Notes under the pieces: model-generated | Told to the model about the DNA's origin: nothing | The model's input: only the letters and a program-made list of their open reading frames with translations | Database searches by the model: none | In this document: in pieces, positions 29,790 through 41,622 of the stretch | Layout of the letters: the number at the start of each line of letters is the position of its first letter | How positions within the stretch are numbered: position 1 is the first letter of the stretch | Translations under genes and position numbers: made by a program | Assembly: GCA_022376925.1 (NCBI GenBank) | Contig: JAIOJX010000004.1 | Coordinates: 178,961,501 to 179,025,500, forward strand | Length of the DNA stretch: 64,000 bases | Source: Tragulus kanchil | Taxonomy: Eukaryota > Chordata > Mammalia > Artiodactyla > Tragulidae | Reading direction: 5' to 3'

Positions 29790-32027
29790 CACCGCCTGTG
29801 TCACCTCGGGAGAGGTGCTGTCCTCTCCAGGCCTCCATTTGCCCATCTGCAAAATGAGGCACTGGGACCACCCGCGATGGGCCCACCGTCCCACCCCAAT
29901 GCCTTCTCACTGAGCCGTCCAGGAGCTCAGGGGAGCCGATCATCTTCCAGAGGGCCTTTGACAGCTGGAGGGGGTTGGCCGCGGGGCTGGTGACCTATTT
30001 CCAGCCGCCTACCTGGCCCTGCCCCAGCTCGCTGAGTCCTCCAGCCGTGTGGCCCAGAGCAGTGATTTCACCACTGGGGAGCCGGTGACCTCAGGTCGGG
30101 GTTGCCCTGCTGCAGACGTCTCCAGCCCAGCACCAGGCCTGCTTCCTACAGGGAGCCTTCCTGGGTCACGCTGCTACTCTCAACACCTCTCAGCTGACCC
30201 AGACCCTCACTACGGGCTCGACCTCCATCTGGGGGTCCGTGGAGCCGCCCAAGTCCATCTGGCGCACCCAGAGGGCCGGATGGGGTCTTCGGAGCCGAGC
30301 GAGGAGCTCCTGCGGAACCCCAGCCCACTGCGTCACCGTGGGCCAGCCACTCTCCCCGCTGGCCTCCGCTTCCCCTGAAACAGGAGTCGGTGTCTAAGCT
30401 GGGTCCTCCAGTAAGGAGCGGGTGGGATCACCTGACCTGGAGCCGCTGGCCCTGAATGTGTGGCAGAAAGGAGGGCTTCCCTCAGTAGCAGGGTCAATTC
30501 GAACATTCTCTACTCTCAGGCTTTAAGAGCATCAACGAACTAAAGGAGTCTCGTTGATCCCGTCCCATGCCAGGCTGCCTCCTCCACTCCCATGGCCCCA
30601 AACAGAGCTCTGGACCCCCAAACCTACTCCTCCCAGCCACCCCAGCTCAGTAGAGGGCACCATGCCCACCCGGTTGCTTCAGCTAAAACCCGCCGGTCCG
30701 CCTTTCCGTCCACAGTCTTACGGCGAATCTCACTGGAGGGTGGGGGGCAAGAAGCCAGGGCGTGGAAGGTGCACAGCCTGCGGTCCACATGTGCAGGGTC
30801 GCGCAGGGGGCAGGCTGGTGCAGGCGCGGAGGCCGGGTGTCCCCGGGCAGGGGTGCGGTGCCAGCCAGAGGGAGAACAAGGACACGGCGGGAGGCCGGAA
30901 GAGACCTTGCCTTGATCTTGGAGCACCGCCTGTGTCACCTCGGGAGAGGTGCTGTCCTCTCAGGCCTCCATTCCTGCAAAATGAGGCACTGGGACCACCA
31001 TGGGCCCACCGTCCCACCCCAATGCCTTCTCACTGAGCCGTCCAGGAGCTCAGGGGAGCCGATCATCTTCCAGAGGGCCTTTGACAGCTGGAGGGGGTTG
31101 GCCGCGGGGCTGGTGACCTATTTCCAGCCGCCTACCTGGCCCTGCCCCAGCTCGCTGAGTCCTCCAGCCGTGTGGCCCAGAGCAGTGATTTCACCACTGG
31201 GGAGCCGGTGACCTCAGGTCGGGGTTGCCCTGCTGCAGACGTCTCCAGCCCAGCACCAGGCCTGCTTCCTACAGGGAGCCTTCCTGGGTCACGCTGCTAC
31301 TCTCAACACCTCTCAGCTGACCCAGACCCTCACTACGGGCTCGACCTCCATCTGGGGGTCCGTGGAGCCGCCCAAGTCCATCTGGCGCACCCAGAGGGCC
31401 GGATGGGGTCTTCGGAGCCGAGCGAGGAGCTCCTGCGGAACCCCAGCCCACTGCGTCACCGTGGGCCAGCCACTCTCCCCGCTGGCCTCCGCTTCCCCTG
31501 AAACAGGAGTCGGTGTCTAAGCTGGGTCCTCCAGTAAGGAGCGGGTGGGATCACCTGACCTGGAGCCGCTGGCCCTGAATGTGTGGCAGAAAGGAGGGCT
31601 TCCCTCAGTAGCAGGGTCAATTCGAACATTCTCTACTCTCAGGCTTTAAGAGCATCAACGAACTAAAGGAGTCTCGTTGATCCCGTCCCATGCCAGGCTG
31701 CCTCCTCCACTCCCATGGCCCCAAACAGAGCTCTGGACCCCCAAACCTACTCCTCCCAGCCACCCCAGCTCAGTAGAGGGCACCATGCCCACCCGGTTGC
31801 TTCAGCTAAAACCCGCCGGTCCGCCTTTCCGTCCACAGTCTTACGGCGAATCTCACTGGAGGGTGGGGGGCAAGAAGCCAGGGCGTGGAAGGTGCACAGC
31901 CTGCGGTCCACATGTGCAGGGTCGCGAGCAGGCGGGTGGCTCCCCCCGGGCAGGGGCTGAGTGCCAGCCAGAGGGAGAACAAGGACACGGCGGGAGGCCG
32001 GAAGAGACCTTGCCTTGATCTTGGAGC
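29790..32027 (+). repeat. Tandem direct duplication 10 (period 1123-1134)
   Basis: Copy A 29790-30923, copy B 30924-32027. Chained to the end of duplication 9. Two divergent patches: the first 90 bp of copy B, and about 60 bp near 30797-30860 versus 31920-31965. Confidence 0.95.
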
Positions 32028-32254
32028 CGGCTCTGTGTGTCGGTTGAGTTCAATGATCAGTTCTGAGTTTACTTCATGCAGCAGGGAGTGAAATCCCACC
32101 TCTCACACCCCTTCTAGTCTAGCAGGGGCAGGCAGCCATTAAATCAGAAACACAAGAAATGTGCGATAAATTGGACTGGGAAGAGCTAGGAAGGTGCAGT
32201 GGAGGGTTGGGGAGATGAAATGGAAGGGAGAGAGAAAAGGGGCCTGGAGGCTTT

Positions 32255-32585
32255 TTTTTTTTTTTTTTAAAGATTTATTTATTTTATTTATTTTGGTAGG
32301 GGTGGGGTTGGGAGAGAGGGGAGCAGGCGGGCCACTTCTATTGGTCTTTCATTTGTCCATTTTCATCCATCTTTGCTCTGTGGCCCATGTGGGCCTCCCA
32401 TCGCAGTGGCCTCTGTTGTCGCAGAGCACCCGCTCTGGGCGCATGCGCTCCAGAGCTCCAGCTCGGTAATTGGACACATCGGTCCAGCCACTCCGCGGCA
32501 CGTGGGATCTTCCCAGGCCAGGGCTCGAACCGGCGCCCCTTGCACTGCAAGGCGGTGTCCTTACCCACTGGACCACCAGGGAAGC
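32255..32585 (-). mobile_element. Tailed CHR-like SINE with 12-bp TSD; second copy 33433-33763
   Basis: Minus-strand element from a poly(T)/(ATTT) start through cttttgtccatt-type tail to gaccaccagggaagc. TSD cctggaggcttt at 32243-32254 and 32586-32597. Confidence 0.9.
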
Positions 32586-32719
32586 CCTGGAGGCTTTCTT
32601 GATGGGTCTGGGAGGACAGCATGGCAGAGGCGCTCAGGAGGGAGATGAGGACAGAGGTCTGATCTACACTTCAGGGGTTGGAAGAGGTTGCTGTGAGGGG
32701 AGGCTGTCTTTTTAGGGGT

Positions 32720-32784
32720 TGATACATGTATATTATGTGTATACATATGTGCGTGTGTGTATATATATTGTATGTATGTATATG
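32720..32784. repeat. TA/TG microsatellite; second copy 33898-33962
   Basis: Alternating tatgtgtatacatatgtg words and (TATG)n before the Bov-tA; a matching (AT)n sits after it at 32999-33011. Confidence 0.8.
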
Positions 32785-32998
32785 TATTTCCAGGTGGCAC
32801 AGTGTTAAAAGATCTGCCTGCCAGTACAAGAGATGCAAGAGCTGCGGATTTGATCCCTGGGTTGGGATGATCCCCTAGAGGAGGAAATGACAACCCACTC
32901 CAATATTCTTGCCTGGAGAACTCTGTGGACAGGAGCCTGATGGGCTATAGTCCATGGGGTCACAAACAGCTGGACCTGACTGAGCATGTACGCACAAC
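32785..32998 (+). mobile_element. Bov-tA SINE; second copy 33963-34176
   Basis: tttccaggtggcacagtg head, ggatttgatccctggg, then attcttgcctggagaactct and ccatggggtcacaaac. It sits inside an AT-rich microsatellite. Confidence 0.87.
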
Positions 32999-34195
32999 AT
33001 ATATATATATAATATGCGTATTTTTTAATTAAATATTTTGATTTATTTGACTGCTTTGAGTCCCAGTTGAGTCACGTGGGATCTTTCTTTGTGGTGCGTG
33101 AAGTCTCTAGCTGCAGCACGTGGGCATCCCGGGGCTGAGTGCCAGCCAGAGGGAGAACAAGGACACGGCGGGAGGCCGGAAGAGACCTTGCCTTGATCTT
33201 GGAGCCGGCTCTGTGTGTCGGTTGAGTTCAATGATCAGTTCTGAGTTTACTTCATGCAGCAGGGAGTGAAATCCCACCTCTCACACCCCTTCTAGTCTAG
33301 CAGGGGCAGGCAGCCATTAAATCAGAAACACAAGAAATGTGCGATAAATTGGACTGGGAAGAGCTAGGAAGGTGCAGTGGAGGGTTGGGGAGATGAAATG
33401 GAAGGGAGAGAGAAAAGGGGCCTGGAGGCTTTTTTTTTTTTTTTTTAAAGATTTATTTATTTTATTTATTTTGGTAGGGGTGGGGTTGGGAGAGAGGGGA
33501 GCAGGCGGGCCACTTCTATTGGTCTTTCATTTGTCCATTTTCATCCATCTTTGCTCTGTGGCCCATGTGGGCCTCCCATCGCAGTGGCCTCTGTTGTCGC
33601 AGAGCACCCGCTCTGGGCGCATGCGCTCCAGAGCTCCAGCTCGGTAATTGGACACATCGGTCCAGCCACTCCGCGGCACGTGGGATCTTCCCAGGCCAGG
33701 GCTCGAACCGGCGCCCCTTGCACTGCAAGGCGGTGTCCTTACCCACTGGACCACCAGGGAAGCCCTGGAGGCTTTCTTGATGGGTCTGGGAGGACAGCAT
33801 GGCAGAGGCGCTCAGGAGGGAGATGAGGACAGAGGTCTGATCTACACTTCAGGGGTTGGAAGAGGTTGCTGTGAGGGGAGGCTGTCTTTTTAGGGGTTGA
33901 TACATGTATATTATGTGTATACATATGTGCGTGTGTGTATATATATTGTATGTATGTATATGTATTTCCAGGTGGCACAGTGTTAAAAGATCTGCCTGCC
34001 AGTACAAGAGATGCAAGAGCTGCGGATTTGATCCCTGGGTTGGGATGATCCCCTAGAGGAGGAAATGACAACCCACTCCAATATTCTTGCCTGGAGAACT
34101 CTGTGGACAGGAGCCTGATGGGCTATAGTCCATGGGGTCACAAACAGCTGGACCTGACTGAGCATGTACGCACAACATATATATATATAATATGC

Positions 34196-34404
34196 GTATT
34201 TTTTAATTAAATATTTTGATTTATTTGACTGCTTTGAGTCCCAGTTGAGTCACGTGGGATCTTTCTTTGTGGGGCGTGAAGTCTCTAGCTGCAGCACGTG
34301 GGCTTAGTCGCTCCACTGGGATCTGCGTTCCTCAGCCAGGGGTTGAACCCAGGTCCCCTGCATGGCAAGGCGGACTCATAACCACTGGGCTACCAGGGAA
34401 ATTT
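34196..34404 (-). mobile_element. CHR-type SINE; truncated copy at 33018-33125
   Basis: gagtcacgtgggatctttc, ccaggggttgaacccagg and ctaccagggaaatttc. Only the copy at 34196 is complete. Confidence 0.82.
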
Positions 34405-34517
34405 CTCACTCTATCTTCTGACCATGACACGTAGCACACAGGATCTTAGTGCCCGGCCTTTCAGGGACGAAGCCCAAGCCCCCTGCAATGGAAGCATGGA
34501 GTCTTTTTTTTTTTTTT
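34405..34517 (-). mobile_element. CHR-type SINE fragment
   Basis: acacaggatcttagtgcccg and cctgcaatggaagcatgg, followed by a poly(T) run that in this position is odd (tail side facing right); boundaries uncertain. Confidence 0.45.
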
Positions 34518-34532
34518 AAAAAAAACATCTCT

Positions 34533-35018
34533 CGACAAATGAATGGATCCAGAAGCTCTGGTACATATATACAGTGGAATACTGCTCAGCTGTTAAAAGA
34601 AATGCAGAAGACTCAGTCCTAATGAGGTGGCTGGCTCTAGAACCTATCATAAAAAGTGAAGTGAGTCAAAAAGAGAAGGACAAGTATAGTGTACTGACTC
34701 ATATATATGGGATCTAGTAAGATGGTCATGATAACACACGCAGTGAACTCATGAAAAAACAGAGAATAGACATAAAGACATTGTGGAGACCGAACAGTGG
34801 GAGGGAGTAACATGGAAACCTATACTGTCATGTGTAGAAAAGATAGCTATTGTCATTGTGCTAGGGGAATAGGAGTACCTACAACCACTTGGAGCGATGG
34901 TCTGGAGGGATGGAAGGGGGGGAACTGGGTGGGGGGAGGGTCAAGGGATATGCATATGAATGATCTGGGAACATACATGCACAAAAATAAATAATAAATA
35001 AATAAATAAATAAAGTTA
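34533..35018 (+). mobile_element. 5'-truncated L1 with TSD
   Basis: End of L1 ORF2 and 3' UTR (tacatatatacagtggaata, ctgctcagctgttaaaag, gaagtgagtcaaaaag) ending in (AAAT)n. TSD aaaaaaaacatctct at 34518-34532 recurs up to 35036. No intact ORF. Confidence 0.88.
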
Positions 35019-35040
35019 AAAAAAAAAAACATCTCTAAGC

Positions 35041-35370
35041 CTTTTATTTATTTATTTATTTTGGGGGGAGGTAGGGGGTGGAGGGGCCCGTTGGGGAGGG
35101 AGGGGGGCAGGTGGGCCACTTCTATCGGTCTTTCATTTATCCATTTTCATCCGTCTTTGTTCTTTGGCCCGTGTGGGCCTCCCATTACAGTGGCCTCTGT
35201 CGTCGCAGAGCACTGGCTCTGGGCGCATGCGCTCCAGAGCTCCGGCTCAGTAATTGGACGCATGGGTCCAGCTGCTCCGTGGCACGTGGGATCTTCCCAG
35301 GCCAGGGATCGAACCGGCGTCCCTTGCACTACAAGGCGGTGTCCTTACCCACTGGGCAACCAGGGAAGCC
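35041..35370 (-). mobile_element. Tailed CHR-like SINE
   Basis: (ATTT)n start, ttggggggaggtaggg, ccgtctttgttctttggccc and head gcaaccagggaagcc. No convincing TSD. Confidence 0.87.
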
Positions 35371-35430
35371 CCTGGGGGTTGATATTTTAGACAGGGACGT
35401 CTTATTGACCGTAGAGCATTCATTTGATTA

Positions 35431-35635
35431 AAAATAAATGATTTACTTGGCTAGGCTGTGTTTTAGTTTCAGCATTTGGGAGCTTGGATCTTCCTGGCTG
35501 CCTACAGGATCTTGAGATGTTGCACGTGAACTCTTAGTTGAGACATGTGGGATCCAGTTCGATCAGGGATCGAACCCAGGCCCCCTGCATTGGGGGTGCG
35601 GAGTATTAGCCACTGGACCGCCAGGGCACCTCTCA
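35431..35635 (-). mobile_element. CHR-type SINE
   Basis: gatcagggatcgaacccagg, ccactggaccgccagggcac at the head; degenerate tail. Confidence 0.82.
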
Positions 35636-36117
35636 CCGGACCCCCTCTGTACCTGTTGTTTTCTTTTGAGGGGCTTCCTGCCTCCTCGGGGCCAGGCCCG
35701 CCACGAGTCCTCATCCTACATCACTGGTCCCAGCTGTGCCTCGCCTGGGACGTGGGCTGGGGACACGTGGGCCAGGTGGGGGAACAGTGCCTGCCGGGCT
35801 GCCTGGCTTTGGTGCGTCAGGCACACGTCCCCGCCATGAGGATCTGTCTGGACATTTCCCCCTGGACGCAGCTCAGCGCTGTTCTCTCAAGAGGAGGAGG
35901 GCGTGGGCGGGGACTCACGACCCGGGCTAGATCTCATCGCTGTTGCTCCTCACCGGGTGGCCTTGGCAAGCTCCTTCCTCCCCGGTCAGCTTCCCAGACT
36001 ATAAATCGGGGCTATGCACACTGGGTCGGGGGTCATCAATGGTCGGCACAGGGCTGGCTCCCTGGAGGGGCGTCAAGGGGCCCAGGAGAGGCAGGATCAA
36101 GAACAGGAGGCGTTCTT

Positions 36118-36639
36118 TTTTTTTTTTTTTTTTTTTTTAAAATTTATTTATCTATTTTATTTTTGGGTGGGGGTCGGGTTGGGGAGGGAGGGGAGCGGGC
36201 GGGCCACTTCTATTGTTCTTTCATTTCTCTATTTTCATCCATCTTTGTTCTTTGGCTCCTGTGGGCCTCCCATCGCGGTGGCGTCCGTTGAAGCTCCGGC
36301 TCGGTGATTGGACACATCAGTCCAGCCGCTCTGCGGCACGTGGGATCTTCCCAGGCCAGGGATGGAACTGGCGCCCCTTGCACTGCAAGGCGGTGGATGT
36401 CCTTACCCACTGGACCACCAGGGAAGCCCTTCATTGCTCTTTTTATTCTGTGGCCTGTGTGGGCCTCCCATTGCAGTGGCTCCTCTCACTGCAGAGCACT
36501 GGCTCTGGGCGCTCAAGTAACTGGACACACAGGTCCAGCCACTTTGTGACACGTGGGATCTTCCCAGGCCAGGGCTCGAACCGGTGCCCCTTGCACTGCA
36601 AGGCGGTGTCCTTATCCACTGGACCACCAGGGGAAGCCC
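36118..36639 (-). mobile_element. Dimeric tailed CHR-like SINE in one 19-bp TSD; partial second copy 37309-37742
   Basis: Two SINE units head to tail: unit 1 at 36118-36429 has the complete tail and head, unit 2 at 36430-36639 has a full head but stops at ctttttattctgtggcc, without the usual tail. The pair lies between a single perfect TSD beginning aagaacaggagg at 36099-36117 and 36640-36658, so both probably arrived together. Confidence 0.87.
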
Positions 36640-38404
36640 AAGAACAGGAGGCGTTCTTAAGAAAGAGCAATTAACTAGGGGGCCCAGAGATTTGGATTCT
36701 GGCCTGTGTAACTTGGGCCGAGTCATCGCCACTCTCTGATCCTTGCTTGGCTCCAGGATGGTTGGTGCGGCTGCCCTCGGGGGCCGGGGACCAGGACAGG
36801 GATGTTCCGCTGGTGGAGCGCCCCCCGGCAATGGGCGGGCGCGGGGCGGTGTCGGAGGCCGTGGGCAGCGGCTGCTCGGGGTGTCTGGGGCAGACAATGG
36901 CTCCGTGTGCAGGGGAGCGGGTGGGGCGGGGCGGGTGGCACAATGGCTCCCCAGCAGGAATGTGCCGGCCTGTCTGGGAATGCAAGCATGTTGCTCCCCA
37001 CGTGGCCTGCTCCCCGACAGCGGCTCCCGCCCTGCTACACTTGGTGTGTAGCCCACAATGGCCAAGGGAGCAACAGGCGGCCTAGGAACTCCTGGGTCCC
37101 CATCTCCTGAGGGGTGGGGAGCAGGCAAGGGGGAACTTCCCTGGGCCACTGACTTGCTGGGTGGCCTTGGACCAGCGTCCGCCTCCCTCCAGCCTCATTT
37201 CCCCGCCTGTGCAGACGGCCTCTGGCAGCCTGCGGGACTTCCTTGGGTTAAAACACTTCTCGAGGCCAATCACCTCCCACTCTGCCTCGCTCTCTTCCTT
37301 CCTGGGTTCCACTTCTATTGTTCTTTCATTTCTCTATTTTCATCCATCTTTGTTCTTTGGCTCCTGTGGGCCTCCCATCGCGGTGGCGTCCGTTGAAGCT
37401 CCGGCTCGGTGATTGGACACATCAGTCCAGCCGCTCTGCGGCACGTGGGATCTTCCCAGGCCAGGGATGGAACTGGCGCCCCTTGCACTGCAAGGCGGTG
37501 GATGTCCTTACCCACTGGACCACCAGGGAAGCCCTTCATTGCTCTTTTTATTCTGTGGCCTGTGTGGGCCTCCCATTGCAGTGGCTCCTCTCACTGCAGA
37601 GCACTGGCTCTGGGCGCTCAAGTAACTGGACACACAGGTCCAGCCACTTTGTGACACGTGGGATCTTCCCAGGCCAGGGATCGAACCGGTGCCCAGCTCT
37701 GCAAGGCGGTGTCCTTATCCACTGGACCACCAGGGGAAGCCCAAGAACAGGAGGCGTTCTTAAGAAAGAGCAATTAACTAGGGGGCCCAGAGATTTGGAT
37801 TCTGGCCTGTGTAACTTGGGCCGAGTCATCGCCACTCTCTGATCCTTGCTTGGCTCCAGGATGGTTGGTGCGGCTGCCCTCGGGGGCCGGGGACCAGGAC
37901 AGGGATGTTCCGCTGGTGGAGCGCCCCCCGGCAATGGGCGGGCGCGGGGCGGTGTCGGAGGCCGTGGGCAGCGGCTGCTCGGGGTGTCTGGGGCAGACAA
38001 TGGCTCCGTGTGCAGGGGAGCGGGTGGGGCGGGGCGGGTGGCACAATGGCTCCCCAGCAGGAATGTGCCGGCCTGTCTGGGAATGCAAGCATGTTGCTCC
38101 CCACGTGGCCTGCTCCCCGACAGCGGCTCCCGCCCTGCTACACTTGGTGTGTAGCCCACAATGGCCAAGGGAGCAACAGGCGGCCTAGGAACTCCTGGGT
38201 CCCCATCTCCTGAGGGGTGGGGAGCAGGCAAGGGGGAACTTCCCTGGGCCACTGACTTGCTGGGTGGCCTTGGACCAGCGTCCGCCTCCCTCCAGCCTCA
38301 TTTCCCCGCCTGTGCAGACGGCCTCTGGCAGCCCTGCGGGGACTTCCTTGGGTTAAAACACTTCTCGAGGCCAATCACCTCCCCACTCTGCCTCGCTCTC
38401 TTCC
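36204..38404 (+). repeat. Tandem direct duplication 12 (period 1103-1105)
   Basis: Copy A 36204-37298, 10-bp filler, copy B 37309-38404. Copy B starts inside the SINE dimer, which therefore lacks its left end there. Run-length errors sit at the end of copy A (gcagcctgcggga versus gcagccctgcgggga in copy B). Confidence 0.96.
36660..37298. other. Single-copy GC-rich sequence with SOX/TEAD-type motifs (second copy 37763-38404)
   Basis: CpG-containing GC-rich DNA. ACAATGG occurs at 36894, 36940 and 37055 and GGAATG at 36957 and 36977. Open frames near 100 codons on both strands have no recognisable product. Confidence 0.5.
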
Positions 38405-38924
38405 GTGGGGTGGGGGCGTCGCTTGTCAGGGTCACCGCTCTGTGCCCAGCCCGGAACAGAGCCTGGCTGCGGCTGTGCTCAGTCAGCACTTGCTGATGAA
38501 GCTCTGCTCGTATTATCTGGATTGCTTTCTGCTTGTTGCTCCGAGGCCCTTCCTCGGCTCATCTCGTCCCGTCTGCTGACTGCCGCATCCAGGGCGTTTC
38601 CTGCTCCACAGATTTCATCCAGTGGGAGGCACTGGTGGGTGGGAGGTGCAAAAACGGGTGTTTGTCCCCTGCTCCCCTCCTCGGTCGCCGCCGGGTCTGC
38701 CACGGCCGCAGCCCCTCTGCGTGTGGCCTCCGCCCCGCCTCCCCTCTCACCAGCCTGCAGACCCTCAGGTCTCCTTGCCCCTCCTTGGCGTTGAGGATGC
38801 TCACAGCTCCTCCGAGGTCTTTCCAGGGGCTTCACATCTCATCTGCCCACAGCTCAGAGTGGTCCCTTCCCAAGACTTGTTCTCCTAAAGCCCCCGCTGT
38901 CTGTTTCCTGCCAGGACCTTGACT

Positions 38925-39085
38925 CACCCACTTGCTTTATCCTCCCAGCCACCCAGCCAGGTAGTTTCATAACTCCCATTTTACAGATGAGAAAACCGAG
39001 GCCCAGAGAGGGTTTATGAATGACTTCAGGCCTTGTGGCCAGAGAAGGCCAAGATTTGAACCCGTGTCTCTGTGACACCAGTGTC
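38925..39085 (-). mobile_element. MIR; second copy 40081-40241
   Basis: cccattttacagatgagaaa, ccgaggcccagagagg and gatttgaacccgtgtctctg match the MIR reverse strand. Confidence 0.85.
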
Positions 39086-39465
39086 TGAGGACTTCAGTCC
39101 TGGGCAACACTTTAGTGTTAGCTTTGTGGATGACCACAGAAGTAAAAGCTTAGACCGTGCAACTGGAATGTCCAGTAAGCAATAAAAGAATCAGAGCCAT
39201 GTTCCCTGCCTCTCACCGCAGCACAGCCCCCGGCCCGGGGCCCACTGCCCCTTTGAGGCGTCCCCTCCTCTCTTCTCCCTGGGCCGAGCTGAGGAAAGGA
39301 AGCTGGGAGGGTGAGGAGGCTTGCGGTCAGGGCCAGCGGCGTCGAAGGCTGGGAGCTTCCTCCAGTCAGGGCCAGTGGGGGGTGCAGACGGCCCCCTCCC
39401 AGGGGAACTCCCCAGCTGATGCGTCCAAGGACCAGATGGGCTCCGGAGGTCGCCAGGGCTGCTGG

Positions 39466-39497
39466 TGACGTCACGGGCCTTTCCCAGCCCTGAGTCA
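39466..39497. promoter_or_regulatory. Palindromic CRE and AP-1-like sites; second copy 40622-40653
   Basis: TGACGTCA at 39466-39473 is a full CREB/ATF palindrome; TGAGTCA at 39491-39497 is an AP-1 core 18 bp on. Function not shown. Confidence 0.35.
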
Positions 39498-40797
39498 CCC
39501 TCACCTAACTCACTGGCCCCTGGGCACCTGGGGGAGAGCAGGCGGCTGGCTGGGCCGGCGGGTGGGGTGCGGCTCTGTTGCTTAACGGTGCAGGGCCCGA
39601 TGGGGGAAGGGGAGGTGGGCGCCGCCTGCAACCTGGGGTCAGCACTTGCTGATGAAGCTCTGCTCGTATTATCTGGATTGCTTTCTGCTTGTTGCTCCGA
39701 GGCCCTTCCTCGGCTCATCTCGTCCCGTCTGCTGACTGCCGCATCCAGGGCGTTTCCTGCTCCACAGATTTCATCCAGTGGGAGGCACTGGTGGGTGGGA
39801 GGTGCAAAAACGGGTGTTTGTCCCCTGCTCCCCTCCTCGGTCGCCGCCGGGTCTGCCACGGCCGCAGCCCCTCTGCGTGTGGCCTCCGCCCCGCCTCCCC
39901 TCTCACCAGCCTGCAGACCCTCAGGTCTCCTTGCCCCTCCTTGGCGTTGAGGATGCTCACAGCTCCTCCGAGGTCTTTCCAGGGGCTTCACATCTCATCT
40001 GCCCACAGCTCAGAGTGGTCCCTTCCCAAGACTTGTTCTCCTAAAGCCCCCGCTGTCTGTTTCCTGCCAGGACCTTGACTCACCCACTTGCTTTATCCTC
40101 CCAGCCACCCAGCCAGGTAGTTTCATAACTCCCATTTTACAGATGAGAAAACCGAGGCCCAGAGAGGGTTTATGAATGACTTCAGGCCTTGTGGCCAGAG
40201 AAGGCCAAGATTTGAACCCGTGTCTCTGTGACACCAGTGTCTGAGGACTTCAGTCCTGGGCAACACTTTAGTGTTAGCTTTGTGGATGACCACAGAAGTA
40301 AAAGCTTAGACCGTGCAACTGGAATGTCCAGTAAGCAATAAAAGAATCAGAGCCATGTTCCCTGCCTCTCACCGCAGCACAGCCCCCGGCCCGGGGCCCA
40401 CTGCCCCTTTGAGGCGTCCCCTCCTCTCTTCTCCCTGGGCCGAGCTGAGGAAAGGAAGCTGGGAGGGTGAGGAGGCTTGCGGTCAGGGCCAGCGGCGTCG
40501 AAGGCTGGGAGCTTCCTCCAGTCAGGGCCAGTGGGGGGTGCAGACGGCCCCCTCCCAGGGGAACTCCCCAGCTGATGCGTCCAAGGACCAGATGGGCTCC
40601 GGAGGTCGCCAGGGCTGCTGGTGACGTCACGGGCCTTTCCCAGCCCTGAGTCACCCTCACCTAACTCACTGGCCCCTGGGCACCTGGGGGAGAGCAGGCG
40701 GCTGGCTGGGCCGGCGGGTGGGGTGCGGCTCTGTTGCTTAACGGTGCAGGGCCCGATGGGGGAGGGGAGGTGGGGCGCCGCCCCTGCAACCTGGGGT

Positions 40798-41204
40798 GCT
40801 GCCTCTGACATGCTGTGTGAGGGGGCAGCCTTGCCCCTCTCTGGGCCGTCTCCTCTGGGAGTTTGTTTAGAATCCCCTCTAACTGTGGATGTGGCTGCCC
40901 CCAGGTAGAGGAAGGAGTACGTCCCTGTCTTCTGTCTGTCTGTCTCCCCGCCGTCCCGCACCCCGCACAGGTGTGAATCAGCCCGGGAGAGGAGGCTGAG
41001 TCACCGTCCCCAGCTGGCCCTGGAGAAAGGGCCACTTTCTCTCCCCTGGGGGTTGGCATCGAGCTTGAACTTGATCTAATAAAGACAGCGACTCTGCCAC
41101 GGGGGTTGGGGCGGGGGCACTCCGTGCCAGGACGTAGGGGTGCCGAGTCGCCAGGAGAACGTCATGGGCGCCGACTAAGCACCCAGCCTGTGGCCTCCCC
41201 TCGG
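40798..41204. other. Single-copy intergenic sequence
   Basis: GC-rich with a short (GTCT)n at about 40933-40945. No gene or clear repeat. Confidence 0.5.
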
Positions 41205-41320
41205 CAGGTGCTCATCTCAGAGAGTCCTCAGGCCGGCCTGTGGTCCTTGTTCTGGCAGACGAAGAAACGGAGGCTCCGGGGCCAGGGGGAGCGACGCACC
41301 TGAGGTCACACAGCCCAGGT
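41205..41320 (-). mobile_element. MIR fragment
   Basis: gacgaagaaacggaggctcc, cctgaggtcacacagccc resemble MIR in reverse. Confidence 0.65.
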
Positions 41321-41622
41321 GAGTGCCTGTGGGTGCAGGAGGTCTGACGCAGGCCAGGGATTCTGGTGTGGTTTTATTTTTCTGTCTGTACCGTAGGGCA
41401 TGCCGGTGGGTGTGGGGAGACTCAGCTCTTGGACCAGGGAAGTCCCTAGCTTAGGGTTCTTGTCCCTGGAACAGCCCTCTTTCCAGGGGGAGGCCGAGAG
41501 GGAACAGGGGTTCAGAGCCAGCCTCCTTGGCACCCCTACCCATGTCTCTGGGTCCAGAGGTGGCCTGGGAAGGCCTGAGTTCCTCCTCCTGTGTCTGTTT
41601 TGCTGTCGTTAACCTTTAAACC

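Larger units (their letters stand above)
27739..29859 (+). repeat. Tandem direct duplication 9 (period 1088)
   Basis: Copy A 27739-28771, filler 28772-28835 (64 bp), copy B 28836-29859. In the first 200 bp of copy B at least six C or G runs are one or two bases shorter than in copy A (for example cctcccctg to cctcctg); the rest is almost identical. Confidence 0.96.
31953..34303 (+). repeat. Tandem direct duplication 11 (period 1178)
   Basis: Copy A 31953-33125, 5-bp filler, copy B 33131-34303. Each copy holds the tailed SINE, a TA/TG microsatellite and a Bov-tA. Copy A is cut inside a CHR SINE. Confidence 0.96.
38482..40797 (+). repeat. Tandem direct duplication 13 (period 1156)
   Basis: Copy A 38482-39637, copy B 39638-40797. 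Identical over most of the length; copy A end is run-shortened (gtgggcgccgcctgc versus gtggggcgccgcccctgc). Confidence 0.96.

Noticed and set aside
35545..36291. 248-codon plus-strand open frame
   Set aside because: It runs through a CHR SINE, unique GC-rich DNA and the poly(T) start of another SINE; no domain, no splice context.
39191..39991. 266-codon minus-strand open frame
   Set aside because: It crosses the joint of duplication 13, so it exists only because of the duplication; composition is Arg/Pro/Ser-rich with no known motif.
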